Assembly: GCF_000377005.1 (NCBI RefSeq)
Contig: NZ_AQYB01000031.1
Span: 1-64,000 of the forward strand
Direction: 5' to 3'
From: Streptococcus minor DSM 17118
GTDB lineage: Bacteria; Bacillota; Bacilli; Lactobacillales; Streptococcaceae
DNA length: 64,000 nucleotides
Below the pieces are notes generated by a model that saw only the letters and a list, made by a program, of their open reading frames with translations, searched no databases and was not told the DNA's origin. The position numbers and the translations under genes were made by a program. This document shows positions 39,377 through 47,726 of the stretch, piece after piece. The stretch's first letter is position 1, and every line of letters begins with the position of its first letter.

Positions 39377-39742
39377 ATGACTGTTAAAATCAATACAAAA
39401 GACGGCCAAATCGAATTAACTGATGATGTGATTGCGACTGTAGTTGGCGGTGCAACGACTGAAATCTTTGGTGTGGTTGGTATGGCTAGTAAAGCAGCTA
39501 TTAAGGATAACTTCCAAGCTCTTTTGCGGAAAGAAAATTATTCTAAAGGTGTTGTAGTCAAAACAACCGAATCAGGCTCCATTGTGGTTGATGTCTATAC
39601 TGTAATGAGCTATGGTGTAAAAATTTCTGAAGTATCGCGCAATATCCAAGAACGCGTGAAATTCAACTTGGAAAACCAATTGGGAATCACTGCAGAAACG
39701 GTTAATGTTTATATCCAAAATATCAAGGTCGTAGGAGAATAA
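39377..39742 (+). CDS. Asp23/Gls24 family protein (YloU-like)
   Basis: 121 residues, DUF322/Asp23 fold: GQIELTDDVIATVVGGATTE, GIVVDVYTVMSYGVKISEVS-type strands and QLGITAETVNVYIQNIKVV. Members link to envelope stress or membrane processes. It overlaps the next gene by one base (TAATG), the usual yloU-yloV pairing in Firmicutes, where the partner is the fatty acid kinase. Confidence 0.88.
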   Translation: MTVKINTKDGQIELTDDVIATVVGGATTEIFGVVGMASKAAIKDNFQALLRKENYSKGVVVKTTESGSIVVDVYTVMSYGVKISEVSRNIQERVKFNLENQLGITAETVNVYIQNIKVVGE

Positions 39743-41412
39743 TGGTGTCTAAGATTACAACAAGTTTACTTCAGGAAATGGTGCAAGCAGCATCAACTCG
39801 TTTGAATAAACAAGCTGAATATGTTAACTCATTGAATGTATTCCCTGTTCCAGATGGGGATACCGGTACAAACATGGGCATGACCGTTACCAACGGTGCT
39901 AAGGAAGTGGCTGATAAACCTGCTAATACTGTGGGTGAAGTAGGACAAATCTTATCAAAGGGACTGCTCATGGGTGCTCGTGGGAATTCAGGTGTTATCA
40001 CCTCTCAATTATTCCGCGGTTTTGGTCAATCAATTAAGAGCAAAGTTGAACTGGATGGTAAGGATTTAGCTCAAGCCTTCCAATCAGGTGTTGAAGTCGC
40101 CTACAAGGCGGTGATGAAGCCAGTTGAGGGTACAATCTTGACAGTTTCTCGTGGTGCAGCAACGGCTGCTCTGAAAAAAGCCGAGGAAACAGATGATGCG
40201 GTTGAAGTCATGCGTGCAACAGTAGAGGGTGCTAAGCGTGCTCTTGCTAAAACCCCGGACATGCTTCCAGTTCTAAAAGAAGTTGGTGTTGTGGACTCAG
40301 GTGGCCAAGGTTTGGTTTATATCTATGAAGGTTTCCTTTCAGCTTTAACAGGGGAGTACATCACTTCAGAAGACTTCCAAGCTACACCAGCTGTCATGAG
40401 TGAAATGATCAATGCTGAGCACCACAAGTCAGTAGCTGGTCATGTGGCAACAGAGGACATCACATTTGGTTACTGTACCGAAATCATGGTGGCACTTCGT
40501 CAAGGTCCAACCTATGTCAAGGACTTTGATTATGAAGAGTTTCGTAACTACCTCAATGACTTGGGAGATTCGCTCCTTGTGGTCAATGATGATGAGATTG
40601 TTAAAGTTCATGTCCATACTGAGGACCCAGGCTTGGTCATGCAGGCAGGTCTCCAATATGGTAGCCTGGTAAAGGTAAAAGTGGACAATATGCGTAACCA
40701 GCATGAAGCACAAGTAGAAAAAGAAGCGACAGGTTTCCAAAAACCAGCTGAACAGAAAGAATATGCTATCATCGCTGTTGCTGCTGGTGAAGGTCTGACG
40801 GAAATTTTGAAGGCTCAAGGTGTGGATTATGTCATCTCAGGTGGCCAAACCATGAATCCTGCAACAGAGGATTTCATCAAGGCTATCGAATTGGTCAATG
40901 CCCGCAACATCATCATTTTGCCAAACAATAAGAACATCTTTATGGCAGCCCAATCCGCAGCCGAAGTAGCTGAAGAAGCGGTGAAAGTCATCGAGACCCG
41001 CACTGTACCTCAAGGCTTAACTAGTCTGTTGGCCTTTGATGCTAGCAGAGATATCGACGCAAACTTTGCTGCTATGACAGCTTCTTTGTCCGATGTCAAG
41101 AGTGGCAGTGTGACTACTGCGGTCCGCGATACCACCATCGATGGTTTGGAAATTCATGAAAATGACAATCTCGGTATGGTTGATGGCAAGATTGTTGTCT
41201 CCAATCCAGATATGATGACTACCTTGGAAGCGACTTTTGGTCACATGTTGGACGAAGACAGCGAAATCGTAACCATCTATGTCGGAGAAGATGGAGATGA
41301 AGATTTGGCTCAGACCTTGGCTCAAAATCTGGAAGACCAATACGAAGATATCGAAGTGGAAATCCACCAAGGTGACCAACCAGTTTACCCATATCTCTTT
41401 AGTGTAGAATAA
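39742..41412 (+). CDS. fakA: DAK2-domain fatty-acid kinase FakA-like protein
   Basis: 556 residues. The N-terminal DhaL domain has the Mg/ATP Asp cluster NVFPVPDGDTGTNMGMTV, ARGNSGVITSQLFRGF and GTILTVSRGAATAAL; the middle and C-terminal domains contain VDSGGQGLVYIYEG, YCTEIMVALRQ and VHVHTEDPGLVMQAGLQYG. In Gram-positives this protein with FakB phosphorylates exogenous fatty acids for phospholipid synthesis. Translationally coupled to the Asp23 gene. Confidence 0.88.
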   Translation: MVSKITTSLLQEMVQAASTRLNKQAEYVNSLNVFPVPDGDTGTNMGMTVTNGAKEVADKPANTVGEVGQILSKGLLMGARGNSGVITSQLFRGFGQSIKSKVELDGKDLAQAFQSGVEVAYKAVMKPVEGTILTVSRGAATAALKKAEETDDAVEVMRATVEGAKRALAKTPDMLPVLKEVGVVDSGGQGLVYIYEGFLSALTGEYITSEDFQATPAVMSEMINAEHHKSVAGHVATEDITFGYCTEIMVALRQGPTYVKDFDYEEFRNYLNDLGDSLLVVNDDEIVKVHVHTEDPGLVMQAGLQYGSLVKVKVDNMRNQHEAQVEKEATGFQKPAEQKEYAIIAVAAGEGLTEILKAQGVDYVISGGQTMNPATEDFIKAIELVNARNIIILPNNKNIFMAAQSAAEVAEEAVKVIETRTVPQGLTSLLAFDASRDIDANFAAMTASLSDVKSGSVTTAVRDTTIDGLEIHENDNLGMVDGKIVVSNPDMMTTLEATFGHMLDEDSEIVTIYVGEDGDEDLAQTLAQNLEDQYEDIEVEIHQGDQPVYPYLFSVE

Positions 41413-41478
41413 ATTATAAAATCATAGAGAAACATAATGGTATGATTATGTTTCTTTTCTAATAGCAAAAGATTTCAC

Positions 41479-41579
41479 TTGCTATATTTTGAAAATATGA
41501 TATAATAGTTTCTTGTGAGTATCCCTCACTTACCCCTAGCAAGGACTAGGGGTCACTAGACCAAAAGGAGGAACAATCA
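41479..41579 (+). promoter_or_regulatory. rpsF operon promoter and structured leader
   Basis: TTGCTA (41479-41484), 16-base spacer, TATAAT (41501-41506). The leader folds as GTGAG/CTCAC (41515-41529) and ACCCCTAG / CTAGGGGT (41532-41553), just before AAAAGGAGG. rpsF leaders of Firmicutes are known to bind the S6:S18 complex for autoregulation; whether these hairpins are that site is an inference. Confidence 0.55.
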
Positions 41580-41870
41580 ATGGCTAAATACGAAATTCTT
41601 TATATTATTCGTCCAAACATTGAAGAAGAAGCTAAAAACGCTTTGGTAGCACGCTTTGACTCTATCTTGACTGACAACGGTGCCACTATCGTTGAATCAA
41701 AATCATGGGAAAAGCGTCGTCTTGCATACGAAATCAAAGATTTCCGTGAAGGACTTTACCACATCGTGAATGTTGAAGCAACTGACGCTGTCGCTCTCAA
41801 TGAGTTTGACCGTTTGTCAAAAATCAACACTGACATTCTTCGTCACATGATTGTAAAAATCGAAGCGTAA
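41580..41870 (+). CDS. rpsF: 30S ribosomal protein S6
   Basis: 96 residues: [40 protein letters not shown] and a final [10 protein letters not shown] standard S6, which binds with S18 to 16S rRNA. First of the rpsF-ssb-rpsR operon, 11 bases before ssb. Confidence 0.95.
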   Translation: MAKYEILYIIRPNIEEEAKNALVARFDSILTDNGATIVESKSWEKRRLAYEIKDFREGLYHIVNVEATDAVALNEFDRLSKINTDILRHMIVKIEA

Positions 41871-41881
41871 GAAGGTGCCCT

Positions 41882-42370
41882 ATGATTAACAATGTAGTAC
41901 TTGTCGGTCGAATGACCCGTGATGCAGACCTTCGTTACACTCCAAGTAACCAAGCAGTTGCGACCTTTACTCTTGCAGTAAACCGCAATTTCAAAAATCA
42001 GGCTGGTGAGCGTGAAGCAGATTTCATTAATTGTGTCATCTGGCGCCAACAGGCTGAAAACTTGGCGAATTGGGCTAAAAAAGGGACCTTGGTTGGAATT
42101 ACTGGTCGTATTCAGACGCGTAATTATGACAACCAGCAAGGTCAACGTGTTTATGTAACAGAAGTGATTGCCGAGAGTTTCCAAGTATTGGAAAGCCGTA
42201 CTGCACGTGAAAGTCAGGGCGGTGGCTTTGCAAATGGTGGCCAATATTCAGCTGGGAACAGCTTTGGTTCAAGCCCGCAAGCACCGACAGTAGCACCAAA
42301 CTTCGCTCGTGAGGAAAGTCCATTTGGTGGAAATCCGATGGATATTTCAGATGATGACCTACCATTCTAG
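41882..42370 (+). CDS. ssb: single-stranded DNA-binding protein
   Basis: 162 residues. The OB fold starts [20 protein letters not shown], with [20 protein letters not shown] and [21 protein letters not shown] Gly/Gln/Ser-rich linker follows and the acidic tip [10 protein letters not shown] recruits repair and replication proteins. Between S6 and S18, as in most Firmicutes, so this is the essential SSB rather than a competence paralogue. Confidence 0.95.
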   Translation: MINNVVLVGRMTRDADLRYTPSNQAVATFTLAVNRNFKNQAGEREADFINCVIWRQQAENLANWAKKGTLVGITGRIQTRNYDNQQGQRVYVTEVIAESFQVLESRTARESQGGGFANGGQYSAGNSFGSSPQAPTVAPNFAREESPFGGNPMDISDDDLPF

Positions 42371-42403
42371 GTCGACGAATAAAAAATATAGAGGAGAATA
42401 AAC

Positions 42404-42643
42404 ATGGCTCAACAACGTCGTGGCGGATTCAAACGCCGTAAAAAAGTTGATTATATCGCAGCTAACAAGATTGAATATGTTGATTACAAAGATACTGAAC
42501 TTCTTAGCCGTTTCATCTCAGAACGTGGAAAAATTTTACCACGTCGTGTAACTGGAACATCAGCTAAGAACCAACGTAAGGTAACAACAGCTATCAAACG
42601 TGCTCGCGTAATGGCTTTGCTTCCATTTGTAACTGAAGATTAA
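42404..42643 (+). CDS. rpsR: 30S ribosomal protein S18
   Basis: 79 residues: [40 protein letters not shown] and [13 protein letters not shown]. Last gene of the rpsF operon, terminated at 42646. Confidence 0.95.
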   Translation: MAQQRRGGFKRRKKVDYIAANKIEYVDYKDTELLSRFISERGKILPRRVTGTSAKNQRKVTTAIKRARVMALLPFVTED

Positions 42644-42645
42644 TT

Positions 42646-42672
42646 AAAAACAGCCCTACGGGCTGTTTTTTA
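42646..42672 (+). terminator. terminator of rpsF-ssb-rpsR
   Basis: AAAAACAGCC ctac GGGCTGTTTTT. Confidence 0.9.
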
Positions 42673-42681
42673 GTGAAAAAG

Positions 42682-42713
42682 AAACCAGATTGGAATGTCA
42701 ATCTGGTTTTTGT
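42682..42713. terminator. terminator between rpsR and the minus-strand DUF1129 gene
   Basis: AAACCAGATT / AATCTGGTTT with A and T runs on both sides; can serve both directions. Confidence 0.7.
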
Positions 42714-42717
42714 GTGA

Positions 42718-43362
42718 TTAGCGAACAGGCTGCATGGCATTGCGGATATTGTACTTTTTCTTGAGGAGATAACGGATACCGAAGGCCACTGCGGCGATTA
42801 GAATGTTAGCAACTGGTGAGAGAACGGGGTTGATACTAGCTGGAATAAGGTTAGCTAAAAAGAAGATGGCTGACCAAGCTAGAGTTGCGAGCAATAGAAC
42901 CAGAATAGCTTTCCAGATTTTTGGGCGTTGTTTGCCTTCGCCCATGTGGCGATAGACGAAGTGGTACATAAAGTAAATCCCTGCACCAACACCGAAGCCG
43001 ACGATAATAAAGGTGACAAGACCATATTGGGAGCCTTGTGTGAAGAGGTTCATACCACCGTTTACAAATCCTAAGATAGCTAAAATCAGCAGGCTAGAAT
43101 CGAGCCACATGAGCCAAGGGTTGTCATTTTCAGGCAGAGTATTGTTATTCTCTGCGACCGTTGTCTGGCTCGCTGCCCATTCAGTTGGTGCCCCGTATAG
43201 GCTCCGGGCCGTAACTCCTTTTTTTTGGGATTCAAGGATACTAGGGAGGATTTCCTCTAGGAGTGCTTTGATCTCCTCATCGCTTTTACCATCCTTTATG
43301 AGCTTGGTAGTGGCAATGTGGATGAATTCTTGGTTTTTTTTCGTAAGGTTTTCTAATTGCAT
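42718..43362 (-). CDS. DUF1129 family membrane protein
   Basis: 214 residues. The soluble N-terminal region (MQLENLTKKNQEFIHIATTK, DEEIKALLEEILPSILESQ, TARSLYGAP) is followed by about five membrane segments. Overall layout matches DUF1129. Function unknown. Ribosome site GGAGATTATTCCCT. Lies 39 bases after corA on the same strand, probably cotranscribed. Confidence 0.8.
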   Translation of the reverse strand: MQLENLTKKNQEFIHIATTKLIKDGKSDEEIKALLEEILPSILESQKKGVTARSLYGAPTEWAASQTTVAENNNTLPENDNPWLMWLDSSLLILAILGFVNGGMNLFTQGSQYGLVTFIIVGFGVGAGIYFMYHFVYRHMGEGKQRPKIWKAILVLLLATLAWSAIFFLANLIPASINPVLSPVANILIAAVAFGIRYLLKKKYNIRNAMQPVR

Positions 43363-43401
43363 AGGGAATAATCTCCTGAAATATTCCGTTGAAAACGGGT
43401 T

Positions 43402-44346
43402 TTAGAACCATTTTTTTCGGATGAAATAAAAGGTTAAGAAAAGACTGATGGCAAAGGCAACGAGAATAATCAACTCAAAGGCATGAGGATGATCATTAAA
43501 GGGGATGTTATTACCCTTGAAGTTCATTCCATAGGCCGAGAAAATCATGGTTGGAATGGATAGAACGATGGTCGCCAAGGCCAAGGTTTTCATAATGGTA
43601 TTTTGGTTATTCGAAATGATTGAGGCATAGGCCTGGGTCATAGAATTCAAGATATTACCATAAATATCTGCCATTTCGATTGCCTGTTGGTTTTCAATCA
43701 AGGTATCTTCCAGTAAATCCTCGTCTTCTTCATACTTACGTAAGAGGCTAGAAGAACCTGCTAGTTTCTTGACGATACGCTCGTTCATCTTGAGGGAGGC
43801 CTTGAAATAAACGATAGTTTTTTCTAGCTCCATGAGGTCGATCAATTCTTCATTTCGTGTGGCCTCGTGGAGTCTTTTTTCAATATCCTCACTTTTACGG
43901 TCAATAATCCGTAGGGCACTCAAATATAGTTGGGCATTGCGGTAGAGAATTTGAAAGACAAACCGAGACCGCATGAAGGTATAAAAGTTGCGCAGGCGGT
44001 TGCTTCGAAAAAGCTCAAAGAGTGGTAATTCTTGCAAGCAGGTGGTAATGATGGTATTCTCTGTCAAGATGATACCAAGCGGGATAGTAACATAATAGGT
44101 CTCGTTGTTTCGATCTTCTAAGATAGGGACGTCGACAATGATAAGTTTGTAGTCATCTTCTACTACGATACGAGAAGATTCTTCCACATCGAGCGGTGCC
44201 CGCAGATCGGCGATGTCGATACCAAAATGTTCTGCTACTTCTATTGATTCGCTCTGGGAAGGGTTAACCAAGTTTATCCAACTTCCAGGTTCAAATGTTT
44301 GGATTTCTTCTAAGTCAGTTAGTGTAGAAAGAAAAATCTGTTTCAT
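43402..44346 (-). CDS. corA: CorA-family magnesium/divalent metal transporter
   Basis: 314 residues from ATG 44346 (MKQIFLSTLTDLEEIQTFEP). AAAGGAGGGG precedes it; an in-frame start at 44499 would add 51 residues over the divergent promoter region. A large cytoplasmic N-terminal domain, then two C-terminal membrane helices with the signature YGMNFKGN between them, and a basic end FYFIRKKWF. Moves Mg2+ (or Co2+/Ni2+) as a pentamer. Confidence 0.92.
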   Translation of the reverse strand: MKQIFLSTLTDLEEIQTFEPGSWINLVNPSQSESIEVAEHFGIDIADLRAPLDVEESSRIVVEDDYKLIIVDVPILEDRNNETYYVTIPLGIILTENTIITTCLQELPLFELFRSNRLRNFYTFMRSRFVFQILYRNAQLYLSALRIIDRKSEDIEKRLHEATRNEELIDLMELEKTIVYFKASLKMNERIVKKLAGSSSLLRKYEEDEDLLEDTLIENQQAIEMADIYGNILNSMTQAYASIISNNQNTIMKTLALATIVLSIPTMIFSAYGMNFKGNNIPFNDHPHAFELIILVAFAISLFLTFYFIRKKWF

Positions 44347-44525
44347 ACCAACCCCTCCTTTACTTACTTTTTTGCTTTTAAGCGTACCTCTTATTATACC
44401 AGAAAGCGTTCTAAAGGAAAAGTTTTTTTTGAAGTATGGTATAATTGGGGTAGTCAAAATGTTGGGAGCAGCGGTGTTTAAAAAAGAAATCTGCTGCAAG
44501 AGACCAACTCAGATAGGATTTGAAT

Positions 44526-44648
44526 ATGAGTTGGAGTGATATCGAAAGAGGGATGGATTGTTTTTGGGAAATCGGATATTTTGCGGTTTGTTCAATGTTT
44601 TTCCTGTTTTTGGTAAGCTCTGGTTATTTTATGAGAGGATTTGAGTAG
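44526..44648 (+). CDS. possible 40-residue single-span membrane protein
   Basis: [20 protein letters not shown], then a hydrophobic [16 protein letters not shown] stretch and RGFE. Weak ribosome site (AGGA nine bases upstream). A promoter-like TATAAT lies near 44440, divergent from corA. Neither family nor function recognised; could be chance. Confidence 0.3.
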   Translation: MSWSDIERGMDCFWEIGYFAVCSMFFLFLVSSGYFMRGFE

Positions 44649-44749
44649 GTGTTAAAAGTCTTGGGAAAAGAATAGATTTTTGTGTGCTGCCACACACGAT
44701 CCATCACTTCTTTTCTTTTTATTGTCTTAAGGCACCGGATAGTATTGTT

Positions 44750-47575
44750 ATGCAAGATAAGATTGTCATCCATGGGGCTAGGGCCCATAATTTAAAAAAT
44801 ATTGATGTGACTATCCCACGTGATAAATTGGTCGTGGTGACGGGACTGTCAGGCTCTGGAAAGTCGTCTTTGGCTTTTGACACGCTTTATGCGGAAGGCC
44901 AGCGTCGTTATGTAGAGAGTCTATCTGCCTATGCTAGGCAATTTTTAGGCAATATGGAGAAACCGGATGTAGACTCTATTGAGGGTCTGAGTCCGGCGAT
45001 TTCGATTGATCAAAAGACTACCTCGAAGAATCCACGCTCGACTGTGGGTACTGTAACGGAAATCAATGATTATCTCCGTCTGTTGTATGCTCGTGTTGGT
45101 ACACCTTACTGTATCAATGGTCATGGTGCCATTACAGCTTCTTCGGTGGAGCAGATTGTCAATCAGGTGTTGGACTTGCCAGAACGGACGCGAATGCAGG
45201 TACTAGCCCCTATTATCCGTCGGAAGAAAGGACAGCACAAGACTATTTTTGATAAGGTACAAAAGGATGGTTATGTCCGGGTTCGGGTTGATGGGGAAAT
45301 ATTTGAGGTTTCGGAAGTTCCTGAGCTAGAAAAAAATAAGATGCACACCATCGAGATTGTAGTCGATCGACTCATCAATAAAGAGGGGATTCGTTCTCGT
45401 CTCTTTGATTCAGTTGAGGCCGCTTTGCGTCTGGCAGATGGTTATCTTGTTATTGATACCATGGATGGACAAGAATTGCTGTTTTCAGAGCATTATTCTT
45501 GTCCAGTTTGCGGATTTACAGTTCCTGAACTAGAACCTCGTCTCTTTTCTTTTAATGCTCCTTTTGGCTCCTGTTCTGACTGTGATGGTCTGGGGATGAA
45601 ATTAGAAGTGGATTTGGATTTGGTAGTGCCAGATGGTAGTAAAAGTTTGAGCGAGGGTGCTTTAGTTCCTTGGAATCCCATTTCTTCTAATTATTACCCG
45701 CAGATGTTGGAGCAGGCTATGACTCATTTTGGCTTGGATATGAATAAGCCATTTGAAGATTTTTCCGAGGAAGAAAAGAATCTGATTCTGTATGGTTCTG
45801 ATGGGGAAGAATTCCATTTCCACTATGAAAATGAGTTTGGCGGAGTACGTGACATTGATATTCCTTTTGAAGGGATTGTTAACAATATTCATCGTCGGTA
45901 TAAAGAAACAGCTAGTGACTACACTCGTAATGCCATGCAGGCGTATATGAATGAGTTGACCTGTCAAACCTGTCGGGGCTATCGCCTCAATGATCAAGCC
46001 TTATCTGTCCGAGTCGGTGGTGAAGCAGGCCTTCATATCGGGCAAATCTCAGACTTGTCTATTGGGGATCATTTGGATGTTCTGAGTAAGCTCAAACTGT
46101 CAGCAAATGAAGATATCATCGCTAAGCCGATTCTAAAAGAAATTGGGGATCGTCTTTCCTTTCTCAATAATGTGGGACTCAATTACTTAACCCTTTCACG
46201 GGCCTCAGGGACCCTATCTGGCGGAGAAAGCCAACGGATTCGTTTGGCCACCCAGATTGGTTCCAACCTATCAGGGGTTCTTTATATTTTGGATGAGCCT
46301 TCGATTGGACTTCATCAGCGAGACAATGATCGGTTGATTGCAAGTTTGAAGAAGATGCGGGATTTGGGCAACACCCTGATTGTGGTTGAGCATGATGAGG
46401 ATACTATGCGGGAGGCTGATTATCTGATTGATATGGGACCTGGTGCTGGGCATTTTGGTGGCGAAGTGGTGGCAGCAGGAACGCCTAGTCAGGTGGCTAA
46501 GAATAAGAAATCCATCACGGGTCAATATTTATCTGGCAAGCGAGAGATTCCCGTTCCCCTAGAGCGGCGGGTAGGGACTGGGCGTTTTATTGAAGTGGTT
46601 GGAGCTGAGGAGCATAATCTCAAAGATTTGACGGTACGTTTTCCACTAGGGAAATTTATTGCAGTGACTGGAGTATCAGGTTCAGGGAAGTCGACCTTGG
46701 TCAATGCTATTTTGAAAAAGGCCATCGCTCAGAAACTGAATCGTAATACAGAAAAGCCTGGTAAATTTAAAGAAATCCATGGTATTGAGCATCTAGATCG
46801 CTTGATTGATATCGATCAAAGTCCAATTGGACGTACTCCACGATCTAATCCAGCGACCTATACTGGAGTCTTTGATGATATTCGTGAGCTCTTTTCTAAA
46901 ACCAACGAAGCAAAAGTTCGGGGATATAAGAAAGGGCGGTTCTCCTTTAATGTGAAAGGTGGACGCTGTGAAGCTTGTAGTGGTGATGGTATCATCAAGA
47001 TTGAGATGCACTTTCTCCCAGATGTTTATGTTCCGTGTGAAATTTGTCATGGAACGCGCTACAATAGTGAGACGTTAGAGGTCCACTATAAGGAGAAGAA
47101 TATAGCACAAGTTTTGGATATGACGGTCAATGATGCTTTGGAATTCTTCAAGCATATTCCGAAAATCGAGCGCAAGCTTCAGACGATTAAGGATGTGGGC
47201 TTGGGTTATGTCACTTTGGGTCAGCCAGCGACGACTTTATCAGGCGGGGAAGCCCAACGGATGAAGTTGGCTTCTGAGCTCCACAAACGCTCGACTGGTA
47301 AGTCTCTCTATATTTTGGATGAACCAACGACAGGTCTTCATACAGAGGACATCGCTCAACTTATCAAAGTGCTAGCTCGTTTTGTGGATGATGGCAATAC
47401 CGTACTTGTGATTGAGCACAACTTGGATGTCATCAAGACAGCGGATTATATCATTGATTTAGGGCCAGAAGGGGGAGCTGGTGGTGGTACCATTGTTGCT
47501 GTCGGTACACCAGAACAAGTAGCAGAAAATCCAGCAAGCTTTACTGGCCAGTATTTGAAGAAAAAATTACTATAA
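44750..47575 (+). CDS. uvrA: excinuclease ABC subunit A
   Basis: 941 residues from ATG 44750 ([20 protein letters not shown]), matching the family start; an in-frame ATG at 44684 adds unrelated residues. Two ABC ATPase modules: Walker [16 protein letters not shown] and [15 protein letters not shown], signatures [13 protein letters not shown] and [13 protein letters not shown]. Zinc fingers CPVCGF ... CSDCDG and CEACSGDG ... CEICHGTRY. Recognises bulky DNA damage with UvrB. No clear Shine-Dalgarno; a TAGTAT sits four bases before the ATG. Confidence 0.95.
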   Translation: MQDKIVIHGARAHNLKNIDVTIPRDKLVVVTGLSGSGKSSLAFDTLYAEGQRRYVESLSAYARQFLGNMEKPDVDSIEGLSPAISIDQKTTSKNPRSTVGTVTEINDYLRLLYARVGTPYCINGHGAITASSVEQIVNQVLDLPERTRMQVLAPIIRRKKGQHKTIFDKVQKDGYVRVRVDGEIFEVSEVPELEKNKMHTIEIVVDRLINKEGIRSRLFDSVEAALRLADGYLVIDTMDGQELLFSEHYSCPVCGFTVPELEPRLFSFNAPFGSCSDCDGLGMKLEVDLDLVVPDGSKSLSEGALVPWNPISSNYYPQMLEQAMTHFGLDMNKPFEDFSEEEKNLILYGSDGEEFHFHYENEFGGVRDIDIPFEGIVNNIHRRYKETASDYTRNAMQAYMNELTCQTCRGYRLNDQALSVRVGGEAGLHIGQISDLSIGDHLDVLSKLKLSANEDIIAKPILKEIGDRLSFLNNVGLNYLTLSRASGTLSGGESQRIRLATQIGSNLSGVLYILDEPSIGLHQRDNDRLIASLKKMRDLGNTLIVVEHDEDTMREADYLIDMGPGAGHFGGEVVAAGTPSQVAKNKKSITGQYLSGKREIPVPLERRVGTGRFIEVVGAEEHNLKDLTVRFPLGKFIAVTGVSGSGKSTLVNAILKKAIAQKLNRNTEKPGKFKEIHGIEHLDRLIDIDQSPIGRTPRSNPATYTGVFDDIRELFSKTNEAKVRGYKKGRFSFNVKGGRCEACSGDGIIKIEMHFLPDVYVPCEICHGTRYNSETLEVHYKEKNIAQVLDMTVNDALEFFKHIPKIERKLQTIKDVGLGYVTLGQPATTLSGGEAQRMKLASELHKRSTGKSLYILDEPTTGLHTEDIAQLIKVLARFVDDGNTVLVIEHNLDVIKTADYIIDLGPEGGAGGGTIVAVGTPEQVAENPASFTGQYLKKKLL

Positions 47576-47594
47576 TTGAAGCTGTAATATGATT

Positions 47595-47627
47595 GAAAAG
47601 TTCTCAGTAGTTGCTGAGGGCTTTTAG
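47595..47627 (+). terminator. terminator of uvrA
   Basis: AAAAG-tt-CTCAG tagttg CTGAG-gg-CTTTT. Confidence 0.75.
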
Positions 47628-47726
47628 ATTTTCTGTTTACAATATCTGATTGCTCATTGTTAGATGAATAAACTTGTGATATACTAAGTACAAAAGAACA
47701 GAAACTTAGTACATAAGGAGAATCAC

